NCBI GenBank assembly: GCA_964498525.1
Contig: CAZCGU010000004.1
Coordinates: forward strand, 124,001-188,000
Source: DTU098 sp964498525
GTDB lineage: Bacteria; Bacillota; Desulfotomaculia; Desulfotomaculales; Pelotomaculaceae
Direction: 5' to 3'
DNA: 64,000 bases
Shown here: in pieces, positions 1 to 8,495 of the stretch
How the letters are laid out: every line of letters starts with the position of its first letter
Numbering within the stretch: position 1 is the first letter of the stretch
Made by a program: the position numbers and the translations under genes
Notes under the pieces: generated by a model
What the model was told of the DNA's origin: nothing
Seen by the model: only the letters and a program-made list of their open reading frames with translations
The model's database searches: none

Positions 1-2
1 GC

Positions 3-755
3 ACTCTTTCCTCCTGCAGCTATGCCAACAGTATTGTTATCCGGGATCAAAAAACCTGTATACTGGTGGACTGCGGGCTTAGAAAGAGAGATATAAAACC
101 TTTTCTGGACAGGGTGGGGCTGACGCCGGGCGATCTTGACGCTGTACTGATAACCCACTGCCACATTGACCACGTTTACGGCCTTAAATATATACTTATT
201 GAACGAAAGATTCCCGTGTATTCTTCCAGCCCCGTTTTAAAGCAGCTTTGCGCCAGGGTCCCATTCAGCGGGCAACCGGAATTTCGCGTCCTCCCCTCGC
301 TTGCCCCGGAAAACATCGGCACCCTTACTGTAAATTATTTCGCCCTTTCCCACGATGTAGAAACCATCGGTTTTACCTTCAGCGGCGACGGCGAAAAGTT
401 GGGTCTTATCACCGATACCGGTTTTGTACCGGATTATTGCCTGGAGGCACTTAAATCGGTTGATTATTTATATATAGAGTCCAACCATGATCCGGAGATG
501 TATAAACACTCCAGAAAACCCCCCCATATCGTTCGCCGCAACCTCGGCGTCACCGGTCACCTTTCCAATGAACAGTGCGGCCAGGCCCTCCGGTCCATGG
601 GGCTTTCCAAATGCAAACTGGTCGTCCTGGGCCATCTCAGCGAAGAAGACAATGAACCCCGCCGGGCTATAACCTGCGCCAGGCAGTTCCTGCCCCCGGG
701 CACACCCCTGCTATGCGCACCCCCCCGCACTCCCGGCCCCTGGTCCCCACCATAA
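3..755 (+). CDS. MBL-fold metallo-hydrolase, 5' end outside window
   Basis: The reading frame is open from base 3 through a GTG at 66, and the part before that GTG (ending ILVDCG) is typical N-terminal beta-lactamase-fold sequence, so the true start lies left of the window. The zinc-binding motif HCHIDH and the later acidic/His positions mark a metallo-beta-lactamase superfamily hydrolase close to the YycJ/WalJ type. Those proteins are cytoplasmic phosphoesterase- or nuclease-like enzymes; the substrate cannot be told here. The last ~15 residues are unusually proline-rich. The gene is followed by short tandem repeats and a symmetrical terminator. Confidence 0.85.
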   Translation, partial: TLSSCSYANSIVIRDQKTCILVDCGLRKRDIKPFLDRVGLTPGDLDAVLITHCHIDHVYGLKYILIERKIPVYSSSPVLKQLCARVPFSGQPEFRVLPSLAPENIGTLTVNYFALSHDVETIGFTFSGDGEKLGLITDTGFVPDYCLEALKSVDYLYIESNHDPEMYKHSRKPPHIVRRNLGVTGHLSNEQCGQALRSMGLSKCKLVVLGHLSEEDNEPRRAITCARQFLPPGTPLLCAPPRTPGPWSPP

Positions 756-769
756 GCTGCGTACCGCGC

Positions 770-841
770 AAGTTACTGTACCGCATGAAGTTACTGTACC
801 GTGAAGTTACTGTACCGGGAAACTAAGTTATTAAGTTATTG
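770..841. repeat. Three tandem 14-bp repeats plus copy 1 of a dispersed 30-bp repeat
   Basis: AAGTTACTGTACCG occurs at 770-783, 788-801 and 804-817. The last copy runs into GTACCGGGAAACTAAGTT and a further AAGTTATT at 812-841, which recurs with one internal mismatch at 49862-49891. Both places lie at the 3' end of a gene. No function is known to me. Confidence 0.7.
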
Positions 842-858
842 GGGCTTTGGGTAAATGA

Positions 859-885
859 GAAAAGTCCCCTGGCGGGGGACTTTTC
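859..885. terminator. Bidirectional intrinsic terminator
   Basis: Perfect 11-bp stem (859-869 with 875-885) around a 5-nt loop. The arms begin and end in A/T runs, so it can end both the rightward MBL-hydrolase transcript and the leftward hydCBA transcript that converge here. Confidence 0.8.
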
Positions 886-913
886 TATCTGGCTGTTTAG
901 CAGGGGCGTTTTA

Positions 914-2644
914 TTAGCATTCTTCCTGATAACGGTTCCTTTTGGTGTAATGGGTGTGGAGCAGTTCGTGTGATTTGTGGCCCAGCGGCTTTTCCAGAAA
1001 CTCTTTATAGAGTTCGTTAACTGCCGGGTTATCGTGGGATTTACGCAATGTCATACGCTCGTCCTCTGTATAGACGGCATTGATTCTCTTAAGGCGAACC
1101 TCGGTATTGGTGGGAATGGGTGAACCGCCTCCACCGATACAGCCGCCGGGACAGCACATAATCTCGATAAAGTGGTAGTCGGCTTCGCCGGCGCGTACTT
1201 TATCCAGTACCTTACGGGCGTTGCCCAGGCCGTTGGCAATGGCTATCTTCACCGGCAGGTCGCCTACCTGGACCACTGCTTCCTTAACTCCCTCCAGGCC
1301 GCGGCATTCTACAAAGTTAATGTCCGCCAGCTCCTGGCCGGTAACAACTTCGTAAACAGTCCGCAGGGCCGCTTCCATCACGCCCCCCGTGGCGCCGAAG
1401 ATTTCGCCGGCTCCGGTTGAAATCCCCAGGGGATCGTCGTATTCTTCTTCCGGCAGGTTGGCCATATCCAAGCCGGCCTGTTTGAACATGCGTCCCAGTT
1501 CCCGGGAGGTAAGAACCACGTCAACGTCCTGGTAGCCGCTGCTCCTCATCTCGGGCCTGGTGCACTCGTACTTTTTGGCAGTGCAGGGCATAATCGAGAC
1601 ACTGAAAATATCCGCCGGGTCGATGCCGGCTTTTTCAGCGTAGTAGGTTTTGGCCAGGGCGCCGAACATCTGTTGCGGCGATTTGCAAGTGGAGAGATGG
1701 TCCAGCAGGTCAGGGTAAAAATGCTCGGCAAACTTAATCCAGCCCGGACTGCAGGAGGTAACCATGGGCAGGGTACCGCCGGTTTGAATCCTCTGAAGGA
1801 GCTCGTTGCCCTCCTCAAGAATGGTCAGGTCAGCGGTAAAGTCGGTATCGAAGACCTTATCAAAGCCCAGGCGGCGAATTCCGGCCACCATCTGACCGGT
1901 AACAATGCTGCCGGGCTCGGCTCCGATGGTTTCCCCCACCTGAACCCGGGTCGCCGGCGCGGTTTGGACGATGACATGCTTTTTGGGGTCGGCAAGGGCT
2001 TCCCATACTTTTTCCGTATCATCCACTTCGTAAATAGCCCCGGTAGGACAGACCAGGGAACACTGCCCGCACTGGACACATTCCATATTGGCTATCTGTT
2101 CGTTAAAGGCCGGAGCAATCAGGCTGTTAAAACCCCTCTCCTGGGCTTGAATGGCGTTAACGGTCTGGATATTGGAACAAACCGAAACACAGCGGCGGCA
2201 AAGCACGCATTTGCGGGGATCCCGCACAATGGCCGGGCTGGAATTATCAATGGGGTACGAGGTTTTTTCTCCTTCAAAGCGGATCTCCGTCAACCCGAAA
2301 GTCTCAGCCAGCTTTTGCAGTTCGCAGTTCTGGTTGCGGATACAAGTGAGACATTCCATGGGGTGGTCGGAAAGGATCAGTTCAAGAATCAGCTTGCGGG
2401 CTTTAATCACCGCCGGAGTGTTGGTACGGACAACCATACCCTCGGCAACCGGGGCAACGCAGGCCGGCACATAGGCTTTGGCCCCCTGCACTTCGACTAC
2501 ACAAATCCGGCAGGCACCGATGACGTTAATGTCTTTTAGATAGCAAAGGGTCGGGATCTTGATTCCCAATTTTTCAGCAGCTTCCAGAATGGTTGTCCCT
2601 TCTTCCACTGCTATCTTTTGGTTATCAATCGTTAATGTTAGCAT
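914..2644 (-). CDS. hydA: [FeFe]-hydrogenase catalytic subunit HydA (NADH-linked, trimeric type)
   Basis: Reduces protons with electrons received from the HydB/HydC diaphorase part. Domains in order: a [2Fe-2S] ferredoxin domain (Cys 34, 45, 48, 62), a His-Cys3 cluster motif (HPMECLTC...C) near residue 100, two [4Fe-4S] ferredoxin motifs (CVLCRRC, CVQCGQC) near 140-215, then the H-cluster domain with TSCSPGW, MPCTAKK and EIMCCPGGC, and a C-terminal small-subunit-like domain ending LLHTHY. In the third motif the residue before the first ligand Cys is Cys instead of the usual Ala. The start chosen at 2644 has GGAGGGG upstream and begins directly with the ferredoxin fold; an in-frame start at 2680 would add 12 unlikely residues. 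Third gene of hydCBA, 63 bp after hydB. Confidence 0.96.
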   Translation of the reverse strand: MLTLTIDNQKIAVEEGTTILEAAEKLGIKIPTLCYLKDINVIGACRICVVEVQGAKAYVPACVAPVAEGMVVRTNTPAVIKARKLILELILSDHPMECLTCIRNQNCELQKLAETFGLTEIRFEGEKTSYPIDNSSPAIVRDPRKCVLCRRCVSVCSNIQTVNAIQAQERGFNSLIAPAFNEQIANMECVQCGQCSLVCPTGAIYEVDDTEKVWEALADPKKHVIVQTAPATRVQVGETIGAEPGSIVTGQMVAGIRRLGFDKVFDTDFTADLTILEEGNELLQRIQTGGTLPMVTSCSPGWIKFAEHFYPDLLDHLSTCKSPQQMFGALAKTYYAEKAGIDPADIFSVSIMPCTAKKYECTRPEMRSSGYQDVDVVLTSRELGRMFKQAGLDMANLPEEEYDDPLGISTGAGEIFGATGGVMEAALRTVYEVVTGQELADINFVECRGLEGVKEAVVQVGDLPVKIAIANGLGNARKVLDKVRAGEADYHFIEIMCCPGGCIGGGGSPIPTNTEVRLKRINAVYTEDERMTLRKSHDNPAVNELYKEFLEKPLGHKSHELLHTHYTKRNRYQEEC

Positions 2645-2707
2645 ATTTTTATTTCCCCTCCAAACTCCCGTATTTTCCATTTCCTTTCAAACGAACCGGG
2701 AGCGGTT

Positions 2708-4405
2708 TTATTCCTTGAATTCGCAGACTCCGGAACGGCAGTAATGCTCCTTGATATGCTCCTCGTACTCATGCCTGAAGTAACGGATTGTGCTCAATAC
2801 AGGGTTGGGGGCGGTCTGTCCCAGACCACACAAGGCGGTGGATTTAATTGTGGAAGCCAGTTCCTGTAAAAGTTCGATGTCCCCTTCCTTACCCTTTCCA
2901 ATGGTAATCCGCTCCAGAATTTCCAGCATCCGTTTGGTCCCAATCCGGCAGGGGGAGCATTTACCACAGGATTCATCAACACAGAACTCAATAAAAAACT
3001 TGGCGATGTCCACCATGCAGGTGTCCTCGTCCATAACAATCATCCCGCCGGAACCCATGATGGCGCCCAGCGCCCCCAGAGAATCGTAATCTACAGGAGT
3101 ATCCAGGTGGTCTGACGGGATACAGCCGCCGGAAGGGCCGCCGGTCTGGACGGCTTTAAAAAGTTTCTTCCTGGGAATTCCGCCGCCTATTTCAAAAACA
3201 ATTTCCCGCAGGGTGGTACCCATGGGCACTTCCACGATACCGGTGTTGTTAATCCGGCCGGCCAGCGCGAAGACTTTAGTCCCCTTGCTCTTTTCCGTGC
3301 CGATAGAGGAAAACCAGTCGGCTCCCTTAAGAACTATTTCCGGAATATTCGCCCATGTTTCAACATTGTTTAAAACCGTGGGCTTGCCCCACACACCTTC
3401 GTTGGCCGGGAAGGGAGGCCTGGGCCTGGGCTCGCCGCGCTTGCCTTCAATGGAAGTAAGCAGCGCCGTTTCCTCCCCGCAGACAAAGGCGCCGGCGCCA
3501 ATCCTGATTTCAAGGTCAAAATTAAAGCCGGTCTCAAGAATATTTTTCCCCAGCAGGCCGTACCTGCGGGCGTCTTCAATGGCGTTGGACAATCTTTCAA
3601 TGGCCAGGGGATATTCGGCTCTAACATAAACATATCCCTGTTCGGCCCCAATGGCCCGGCCGCAAATGGCCATGCCTTCGATTATGCTGTGGGGGTCGCC
3701 TTCCAGTACGGATCTGTCCATAAAAGCGCCCGGGTCCCCCTCATCGCCGTTGCAAACGACATATTTCGGGCTTCCCTTAGCCGCAGCGGTAAAGCCCCAC
3801 TTCATACCCGTAGAGAACCCGGCGCCACCGCGGCCTCTCAGGCCGGATTTCTTTACTTCCTCAATGACTTCGGCCGGCTGCATCCGGGTCAGGGCCTTAC
3901 CCAGGGCGGCGTAGCCGTCACTGGCAATGTAGTCCTCGATGGAAGTGGGATCGATATAAAAGTTATTCCTTAAAACAACCTTTTTCTGTTTTTTAAACAA
4001 GTCGATATCATGCACACACTGGGTAGGTTCCTTCGCGCCGGGCGTCCTGTACAACAACCTCTGTACAGGGTTTCCCTTAATAATGTGCTCCTCGACAATG
4101 GCTTCGGCATCTTTCGCCTTCAACCGGCGGTAAAAGGTAGCATCGGGATAAATAATGGCAACAGGTCCCATATCGCAGGGTCCCATGCAGCCGGTTAGAA
4201 TTATTTGTACCTGATCAGCAATGCCATTTTTAACCAGGCACTCCTTCATCGCTTCCACGACTTCAGTGCATTTGGATGAGATACAGCCCGCACCGCCGCA
4301 CATCATAATGTGAGCTTTTTCGGTGGCGGAGGGCACACCTTCCCTGATTTTAAGGGCGGCCCGCCTGCTATCCCTAATCTTTGCCAGTTCGTCCAAAGAC
4401 TTCAC
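2708..4405 (-). CDS. hydB: [FeFe]-hydrogenase flavoprotein subunit HydB (NuoF-like)
   Basis: Carries the FMN and NAD(H) site of the soluble hydrogenase. An N-terminal thioredoxin-like [2Fe-2S] domain (CGGAGC ... GCMGPC) precedes the NuoF core with the glycine-rich nucleotide motif GRGGAGFSTG, the flavin motif CNGDEGDPGAF and the [4Fe-4S] motif SCGKCSPCRIG. At 565 residues the protein stops right after CRSGVC. Bifurcating HydB proteins such as that of Thermotoga continue for ~60 residues with two more [4Fe-4S] ferredoxin motifs; these are absent here, with no trace of them in the 63 bp before hydA. GTG start at 4405 with a strong GGAGGT site. Inference: this enzyme may be purely NADH-dependent instead of bifurcating. 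Confidence 0.95.
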   Translation of the reverse strand: MKSLDELAKIRDSRRAALKIREGVPSATEKAHIMMCGGAGCISSKCTEVVEAMKECLVKNGIADQVQIILTGCMGPCDMGPVAIIYPDATFYRRLKAKDAEAIVEEHIIKGNPVQRLLYRTPGAKEPTQCVHDIDLFKKQKKVVLRNNFYIDPTSIEDYIASDGYAALGKALTRMQPAEVIEEVKKSGLRGRGGAGFSTGMKWGFTAAAKGSPKYVVCNGDEGDPGAFMDRSVLEGDPHSIIEGMAICGRAIGAEQGYVYVRAEYPLAIERLSNAIEDARRYGLLGKNILETGFNFDLEIRIGAGAFVCGEETALLTSIEGKRGEPRPRPPFPANEGVWGKPTVLNNVETWANIPEIVLKGADWFSSIGTEKSKGTKVFALAGRINNTGIVEVPMGTTLREIVFEIGGGIPRKKLFKAVQTGGPSGGCIPSDHLDTPVDYDSLGALGAIMGSGGMIVMDEDTCMVDIAKFFIEFCVDESCGKCSPCRIGTKRMLEILERITIGKGKEGDIELLQELASTIKSTALCGLGQTAPNPVLSTIRYFRHEYEEHIKEHYCRSGVCEFKE

Positions 4406-4547
4406 TTAATCACACCTCCGTTTAAATCCTCCAGCCGTATCTGTTCAAAATACCCCAATCAGGCAACTGGTTTTACACCACTTCCTGATAATTTTGGAAC
4501 TGTGAACAATATTCACTGGTGAGGAATGAACAACCTGGTAACGGGTA

Positions 4548-5036
4548 TTACGCGTACTGTTCTAGAATTCCAGGAATCTCCTCCGGTTCCAAACGTCCAT
4601 GAACATCCTTGCCATCGATAATCATAGCCGGCGCAAGGCCGCAGGCGCCGATGCAACGGACAATTTCCAGGGTATAACGGCTGTCGGGAGTTGTCTGACC
4701 GGGTTTTATGTCAAGCGATTCCCTAATTGTTTTGGTAACCATGTTGGTCCCTTTGACGTAGCAGGCTGTCCCGGCGCAAACACTAATCTTATGCCTGCCC
4801 CTTGGAATCAGGGAGAAAAACGCGTAAAATGTAACAACGCCGTACACTTCCTGAAGAGATATCTCCAACCCTCTGGCAATACTGGTCAAAGCCCATTTGG
4901 GCAAATATCCGATTAGTTCCTGGGCTTTGGTCAGCACCTGAATCAGACCGCTGGGCCGCTCCCTATAAGGGTCAATAATTTTATCCAGTTGTTTAGTCAG
5001 TTCATCTTCTCCGCAACCGCATGAGCATGTTGCCAC
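4548..5036 (-). CDS. hydC: [FeFe]-hydrogenase [2Fe-2S] subunit HydC (NuoE-like)
   Basis: Thioredoxin-like [2Fe-2S] protein of 162 residues that passes electrons between the flavin of HydB and the rest of the complex. The cluster ligands are visible as CAGTAC and CIGACG. An extra Cys-rich start (ATCSCGCG) precedes the normal NuoE helical region. GTG start at 5036 with a run of G as ribosome site. First gene of the hydCBA operon; 142 bp without an obvious element separate it from hydB. Confidence 0.94.
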   Translation of the reverse strand: MATCSCGCGEDELTKQLDKIIDPYRERPSGLIQVLTKAQELIGYLPKWALTSIARGLEISLQEVYGVVTFYAFFSLIPRGRHKISVCAGTACYVKGTNMVTKTIRESLDIKPGQTTPDSRYTLEIVRCIGACGLAPAMIIDGKDVHGRLEPEEIPGILEQYA

Positions 5037-5799
5037 GAGTTAGAACCCCCCTTGCTTTAAATTGCATGCTCTAAAAACTCAAATATTTTTATATTTTTCA
5101 TGTTCTGGTATTTAAAAGAAACAACACCATTTTGTCCCGATATCCATTTTAATCTACCTTTTACCATATCCCAACCCGGTATATCAAAAAATGATAATCC
5201 ACAAAACAGCTGTTGTAAATTATCATCTTTTCTGACACTGGGCGTTAGGGGACGCTACGCTACCCTTGATCTCCTAGCTGTTCCAGCAAGATAAATGAAA
5301 ATGGCTTTTTTCGATAATTTATCCGGCACGGCGACCCAAAACGAACCGGAAATCCAATCTTGAAAACAAGTTTCCACTCTCCCCAATCAGTGGTTCAGAT
5401 TATCACTTTACCTGGGACCGTGTTACGGGCATGTGGTCTGATCGCGAATGCCGCCGCTAAGACCCTGTTCCAGATTTAACTCTCTAAAACTCCATAACAG
5501 ATTAACGGACTTGCCGCTCTGCGCTATTCCTGCCCACCTCAATACAAAACATTAACTGCTTAACTAAATCTGGAGAAGCGTCAAACGACCCGGGTCAAAC
5601 CTTTACCCCGATTGATATATTCACCCTCCTTTAAGATATACTAAATCAAACATAACCCATCCCGCCGCCGGACTTGCGTTTGCTTAAAGAATAATGCGGT
5701 CTGTGCTTTTTTGGAGCAAAACCCCGACAGGCTATTTGATTTGCTTAAGGGGTATTATAGCATAACAATAAAATTAAAAGCAATTTAAAGTTAAAAAAG
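5037..5799 (-). promoter_or_regulatory. Long untranslated leader/control region upstream of hydCBA
   Basis: About 760 bp without a convincing gene. Upstream of it the small gene at 5868-6032 ends in its own terminator, so the hyd promoter must lie in this stretch. Close to hydC there is a hairpin with a T tract (listed separately). A 14-codon frame (MKNIKIFEFLEHAI) sits just before hydC but has no ribosome site. I saw no T-box, known riboswitch consensus or Rex operator. Confidence 0.4.
5185..5225 (-). terminator. Terminator-like hairpin inside the hyd leader
   Basis: Read leftward, 5225-5192 can form a 13-bp stem with two G-U pairs and an 8-nt loop, followed at once by six T. The stem is AT-rich, so it would be weak. 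It is ~150 nt before hydC, with no gene directly upstream that needs a terminator; it could be an attenuator. The loop region holds the palindrome AACAGCTGTT, so a protein operator is the alternative. Confidence 0.4.
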
Positions 5800-5844
5800 A
5801 AATACCCGGACAAATGAGTTTTAACATCATTTTTCCGGGTATTT
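5790..5844 (-). terminator. Intrinsic terminator of the small gene 5868-6032
   Basis: 11-bp perfect stem (5800-5810 with 5834-5844) and, on the leftward strand, a T-rich tail right after it. It lies 24 bp beyond the stop codon of the small gene. Confidence 0.75.
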
Positions 5845-5867
5845 AGACAAATATTTTAATGCGCACT

Positions 5868-6032
5868 TCATGTAATATATCCCATCTCCTGGAACCTGGA
5901 ATACAACTCTTTTTCAAGCTTTTCAATTTTTTTTAGAAACAGGCTTACGTTGATCCAGCCGTGCTCCTCATCATACACCCATGCCACACTTCCCGCACTG
6001 GCATTCTTTGCTTTTTGTCCCTGTCTCTTCAT
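5868..6032 (-). CDS. Small protein of unknown function, 54 residues
   Basis: A short frame starting ATG at 6032 with AGGTGG 7 nt upstream and an intrinsic terminator just after the stop, which together make it a likely real gene. The product starts basic (MKRQGQKAKN), has a central VAWVYDEEHGWINVSLF segment that looks like a small beta hairpin, and ends in a charged helix (KKIEKLEKELYSRFQEM). It has no cysteines or membrane segment. I do not recognise the family. It is a monocistronic unit between the hyd leader and the flavoprotein gene. Confidence 0.65.
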   Translation of the reverse strand: MKRQGQKAKNASAGSVAWVYDEEHGWINVSLFLKKIEKLEKELYSRFQEMGYIT

Positions 6033-6245
6033 TCAATCCACCTATTTCGAATTTATTTCTTGCAGATTAATCATGCAAAAAATCTGCCAGAAGAAAACCG
6101 GGGTTTGCGGCAGTGCTTCGGGGGACCTGGAAAAAACCTTTATATTTTTTCGACATAATGTGTTCCCAAAACTTCCATCTTGTACTGTTTTGTAACGAGA
6201 ACCATTTGCAACTAATATTTACACCGGGCTCACAAACATGCGTGT

Positions 6246-7487
6246 TCAGGGAAGCGCGGCATTTTTCCCGGCCACATAACCGGAAGACCAGGCCCACTGC
6301 AGGTTATAACCACCGCAGTCCCCGTCAATATCCACAACTTCACCGGCAAAGTACAGTTTGGGTGTAAGCCTCGACTCCATAGTGCTTCCGTTGATATCCT
6401 TTACGTCGATACCGCCTGCGGTAACCTGGGCGGCAGGCCAGGAAGTGTTCCCCGTTACTGGAAAACTCCAGTTCTGAAGGAAGTGAACGATTTTTTTACG
6501 CTCCCTGGCGGTAATCTGACCGGCAGGCTTATTGGTATCTACACCTGCTTCCTTTAAGACAACCGGCGCCAGCTTCTTATTCAAGAAACCAACAAAACTA
6601 AAAGCGACGCTCTTCCCGGGTCCCCACTTAAATCGCCTGGTCAATAAATCCTCCAACTCCTCCGGTCCAAGATTATCCACCAGCTGCAATCTCAGCGAAA
6701 CGATTTTATTTTTTTGCAGATATTCTCCCGCCTTGCGGCTCAGGCGGAAAATAGGCGGACCGGATATGCCGTACGCGGTAAATAGTATTTCCCCCGAAGC
6801 TGTCTGAACCACAATGTCATCAACAATTAGTTCAGCCGAGCCTTCGAATTTAATCCCCTGAAGATGTTTTAAGAATTTGGATGACAGCTTTAACTGAACC
6901 AGGGCTGGAAACGGCTCAACGATAACGTGACCCAGGCTTTCAGCCAGAGCGTAGCCGCTGCCGTTGGAGCCGAATTGAGGCGCAGCCTTGCCCCCGGATG
7001 CAATAATCACCCGGTCCGCGTATAACAACTCGCCATCTCCCAGATAAATTTCAAACTCTGCCCCCTTTTTCCCAATCTTGACCACATCTGCTTCACAGAC
7101 AATTTTAACTCCGGCTCTTTCCAACTCGTAGCGCAGTACATCCAGCACACTGGAGGCCTGGTTGGAAACAGGGAACACCTTGCCGCCTTCTTCAACCTTC
7201 GAAGCCACCCCAAGCTGTTCAAAAAATTTAACGGTTGCTTTAAAATCAAAACGGTTTAAGGCAGTAAAGGCAAATTTAGGATTTTTACCGTGATAGTTGG
7301 CTATGCTCAAATCCGTGTTGGTTAGATTACATCTTCCGTTGCCAGTGGCCAGGATCTTCCTGCCGACTCTTTGGTTTTTTTCCAGGATTGCGACCTCCGC
7401 CCCTTGATGTGCCGCTGCAATGGCCGCCACAATACCCGATGCCCCGCCACCTATGACGGCAACTCTGACGCGATAATGATCGGACAT
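6246..7487 (-). CDS. HI0933-like NAD(P)/FAD-dependent oxidoreductase (BaiN/RdsA type)
   Basis: FAD-binding flavoprotein of the HI0933/YhiN family. The N-terminal Rossmann motif VIGGGASGIVAAI and the family signatures GRKILATGNGRCNLTN and, at the end, GGYNLQWAWSSGYVAGK are present; length (413 residues) is normal. Family members reduce bile-acid intermediates or are of unknown substrate; nothing here fixes the reaction. Start set at ATG 7487, 8 nt after AAGGAGG; an upstream in-frame GTG/ATG extension rich in proline is rejected. Monocistronic. Confidence 0.9.
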   Translation of the reverse strand: MSDHYRVRVAVIGGGASGIVAAIAAAHQGAEVAILEKNQRVGRKILATGNGRCNLTNTDLSIANYHGKNPKFAFTALNRFDFKATVKFFEQLGVASKVEEGGKVFPVSNQASSVLDVLRYELERAGVKIVCEADVVKIGKKGAEFEIYLGDGELLYADRVIIASGGKAAPQFGSNGSGYALAESLGHVIVEPFPALVQLKLSSKFLKHLQGIKFEGSAELIVDDIVVQTASGEILFTAYGISGPPIFRLSRKAGEYLQKNKIVSLRLQLVDNLGPEELEDLLTRRFKWGPGKSVAFSFVGFLNKKLAPVVLKEAGVDTNKPAGQITARERKKIVHFLQNWSFPVTGNTSWPAAQVTAGGIDVKDINGSTMESRLTPKLYFAGEVVDIDGDCGGYNLQWAWSSGYVAGKNAALP

Positions 7488-7781
7488 GTTCCTAGGCCTC
7501 CTTAAAATACGCGGGGTTGATCCCACTGGCGGGGGAGGTATCTTTTCCAACCCGCCGGCGCATAAAATAGATCGCCGGACAATTGGCCGGCGTCAAGCCA
7601 AATCTGGCGACACGCCACCTTTTTGACGTGTCTGTATTTTTAAACCGGATTCAATTTATTTGAACCCGGTAACCATTTTTTTATTCGTTCATATTATAGA
7701 TTAGAAAAATAAAGGTATCTTTTTATTGAAAGGCAAGCAGATGTTATGTTGTACTTCTAAACTTCCCGGGCATGCTCCTGC

Positions 7782-7810
7782 TTGCGATATTTTACTTTTG
7801 TTATTATACA
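7782..7810 (+). promoter_or_regulatory. Sigma-A type promoter for the small peptide gene at 7859
   Basis: TTGCGA, 17 bp, TATACA, ending about 50 bp before the start codon. The rest of the 370-bp gap 7488-7858 is AT-rich and holds an imperfect GCCGG hairpin near 7580 but no gene. Confidence 0.45.
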
Positions 7811-7858
7811 CTGGTATTGTAAGCAAATAAGAATGAACTTTAAAAGGAGGCTAGAAAA

Positions 7859-7972
7859 ATGACTGAGGTTGCAGCAGAAAAAGTAGTTTGCGGAGCCCCC
7901 GGTAACTGGGCCTTTGTCCTGTTCCTGATTCTGATTCTTCTCGTTTTCGCATTTGGCATCTTCCTTATTTAA
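7859..7972 (+). CDS. Tiny membrane peptide, YjcZ-like sporulation family
   Basis: 37-residue product: a polar start of ~14 residues, then GNWAFVLFLILILLVF, a single hydrophobic helix reaching the C-terminus. This pattern matches the small YjcZ-type peptides found in spore formers. AAGGAGG lies 9 nt before the ATG. A near-identical paralogue follows at 8129, and a decayed copy seems to lie between them. The role in spores is inferred from family only. Confidence 0.75.
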   Translation: MTEVAAEKVVCGAPGNWAFVLFLILILLVFAFGIFLI

Positions 7973-7987
7973 AAGTGCGTTTAATCA

Positions 7988-8094
7988 AGGAGGTCGTTAT
8001 TTAAGCAACTTGGGCAGCCTGCGAAAACCAGGTCTTTGCCCCGTTCCCAATCCTGATTTTTTACGTCCAGCTCTTCGGCACCCTTTGCCTTTAA
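7988..8094 (+). pseudogene. Probable decayed third copy of the tiny membrane peptide gene
   Basis: A perfect ribosome site (AAGGAGG at 7987-7993) is followed not by ATG but by ATT TAA. In the next codons the frame reads ATWAACENQVF and ends in TAA at 8094. The last 21 codons (8032-8094) align without gaps with the last 21 codons of the gene at 7859 at roughly 60% nucleotide identity, including the TTT, CTG ATT, GGC and stop positions. Start codon and hydrophobic pattern are lost. This is by-eye alignment only. Confidence 0.35.
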
Positions 8095-8128
8095 GATTAA
8101 GTGCCGGGATAAAATAAAAGGAGGTTTT

Positions 8129-8245
8129 ATGATGGCTGAATTCGCCGCTGAGCAAGCCCCTATAGCTGGCTTCGGCAACTGGGCTTTTGTACTTTTTTTA
8201 ATTCTGATTCTGCTTGTTTTCGGTTTTGGCCTGTTTTTCATTTAG
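8129..8245 (+). CDS. Tiny membrane peptide, YjcZ-like sporulation family (paralogue)
   Basis: 38 residues, MMAEFAAEQAPIAGFGNWAF followed by a VLFLILILLVF helix; the helix is nearly identical to that of the peptide at 7859. AAAGGAGG stands 5 nt before a double ATG (8129 and 8132). Followed at 8402 by a terminator, so the two peptides may share a transcript. Confidence 0.75.
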   Translation: MMAEFAAEQAPIAGFGNWAFVLFLILILLVFGFGLFFI

Positions 8246-8401
8246 GGTAAATATCCGCAGACCAAACTTTTTAACAAATACCCCGCGCTATTTCAGTGAT
8301 TATGGCTTTGATGCTTATTGTAGCTGAAATACTCTCCGCAACTAAAAAAGCAGGCGCCAAAAGAAATTTAAATCTAACTAAACAATCAGTAAAGCGCGCA
8401 G

Positions 8402-8428
8402 TGACCGGTGATCCGGTCATTTTTTTTA
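8402..8428 (+). terminator. Intrinsic terminator after the tiny peptide genes
   Basis: Stem TGACCGG/CCGGTCA with a 4-nt loop followed by eight T. Nothing else was seen in the gap 8246-8557 except the promoter at 8496. Confidence 0.8.
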
Positions 8429-8495
8429 CGAATTGCCATACCTGTGCTTAATTAAAGCGGCTTAATGCAATAATTCTAAATTACCGGCAAAATTA

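Noticed and set aside
770..817. Short tandem repeats as a CRISPR array
   Set aside because: Units are 14 bp with 2-4 bp between them, no spacers and no cas genes.
1673..2539. Long rightward open frame (288 codons) antisense to hydA
   Set aside because: Fully inside the well-supported hydA gene; no known domain; typical shadow frame in GC-rich coding sequence.
5037..5800. Rex operator or known riboswitch in the hyd leader
   Set aside because: No TTGTGAANNNNTTCACAA-like site and no T-box or other riboswitch consensus could be found by eye.
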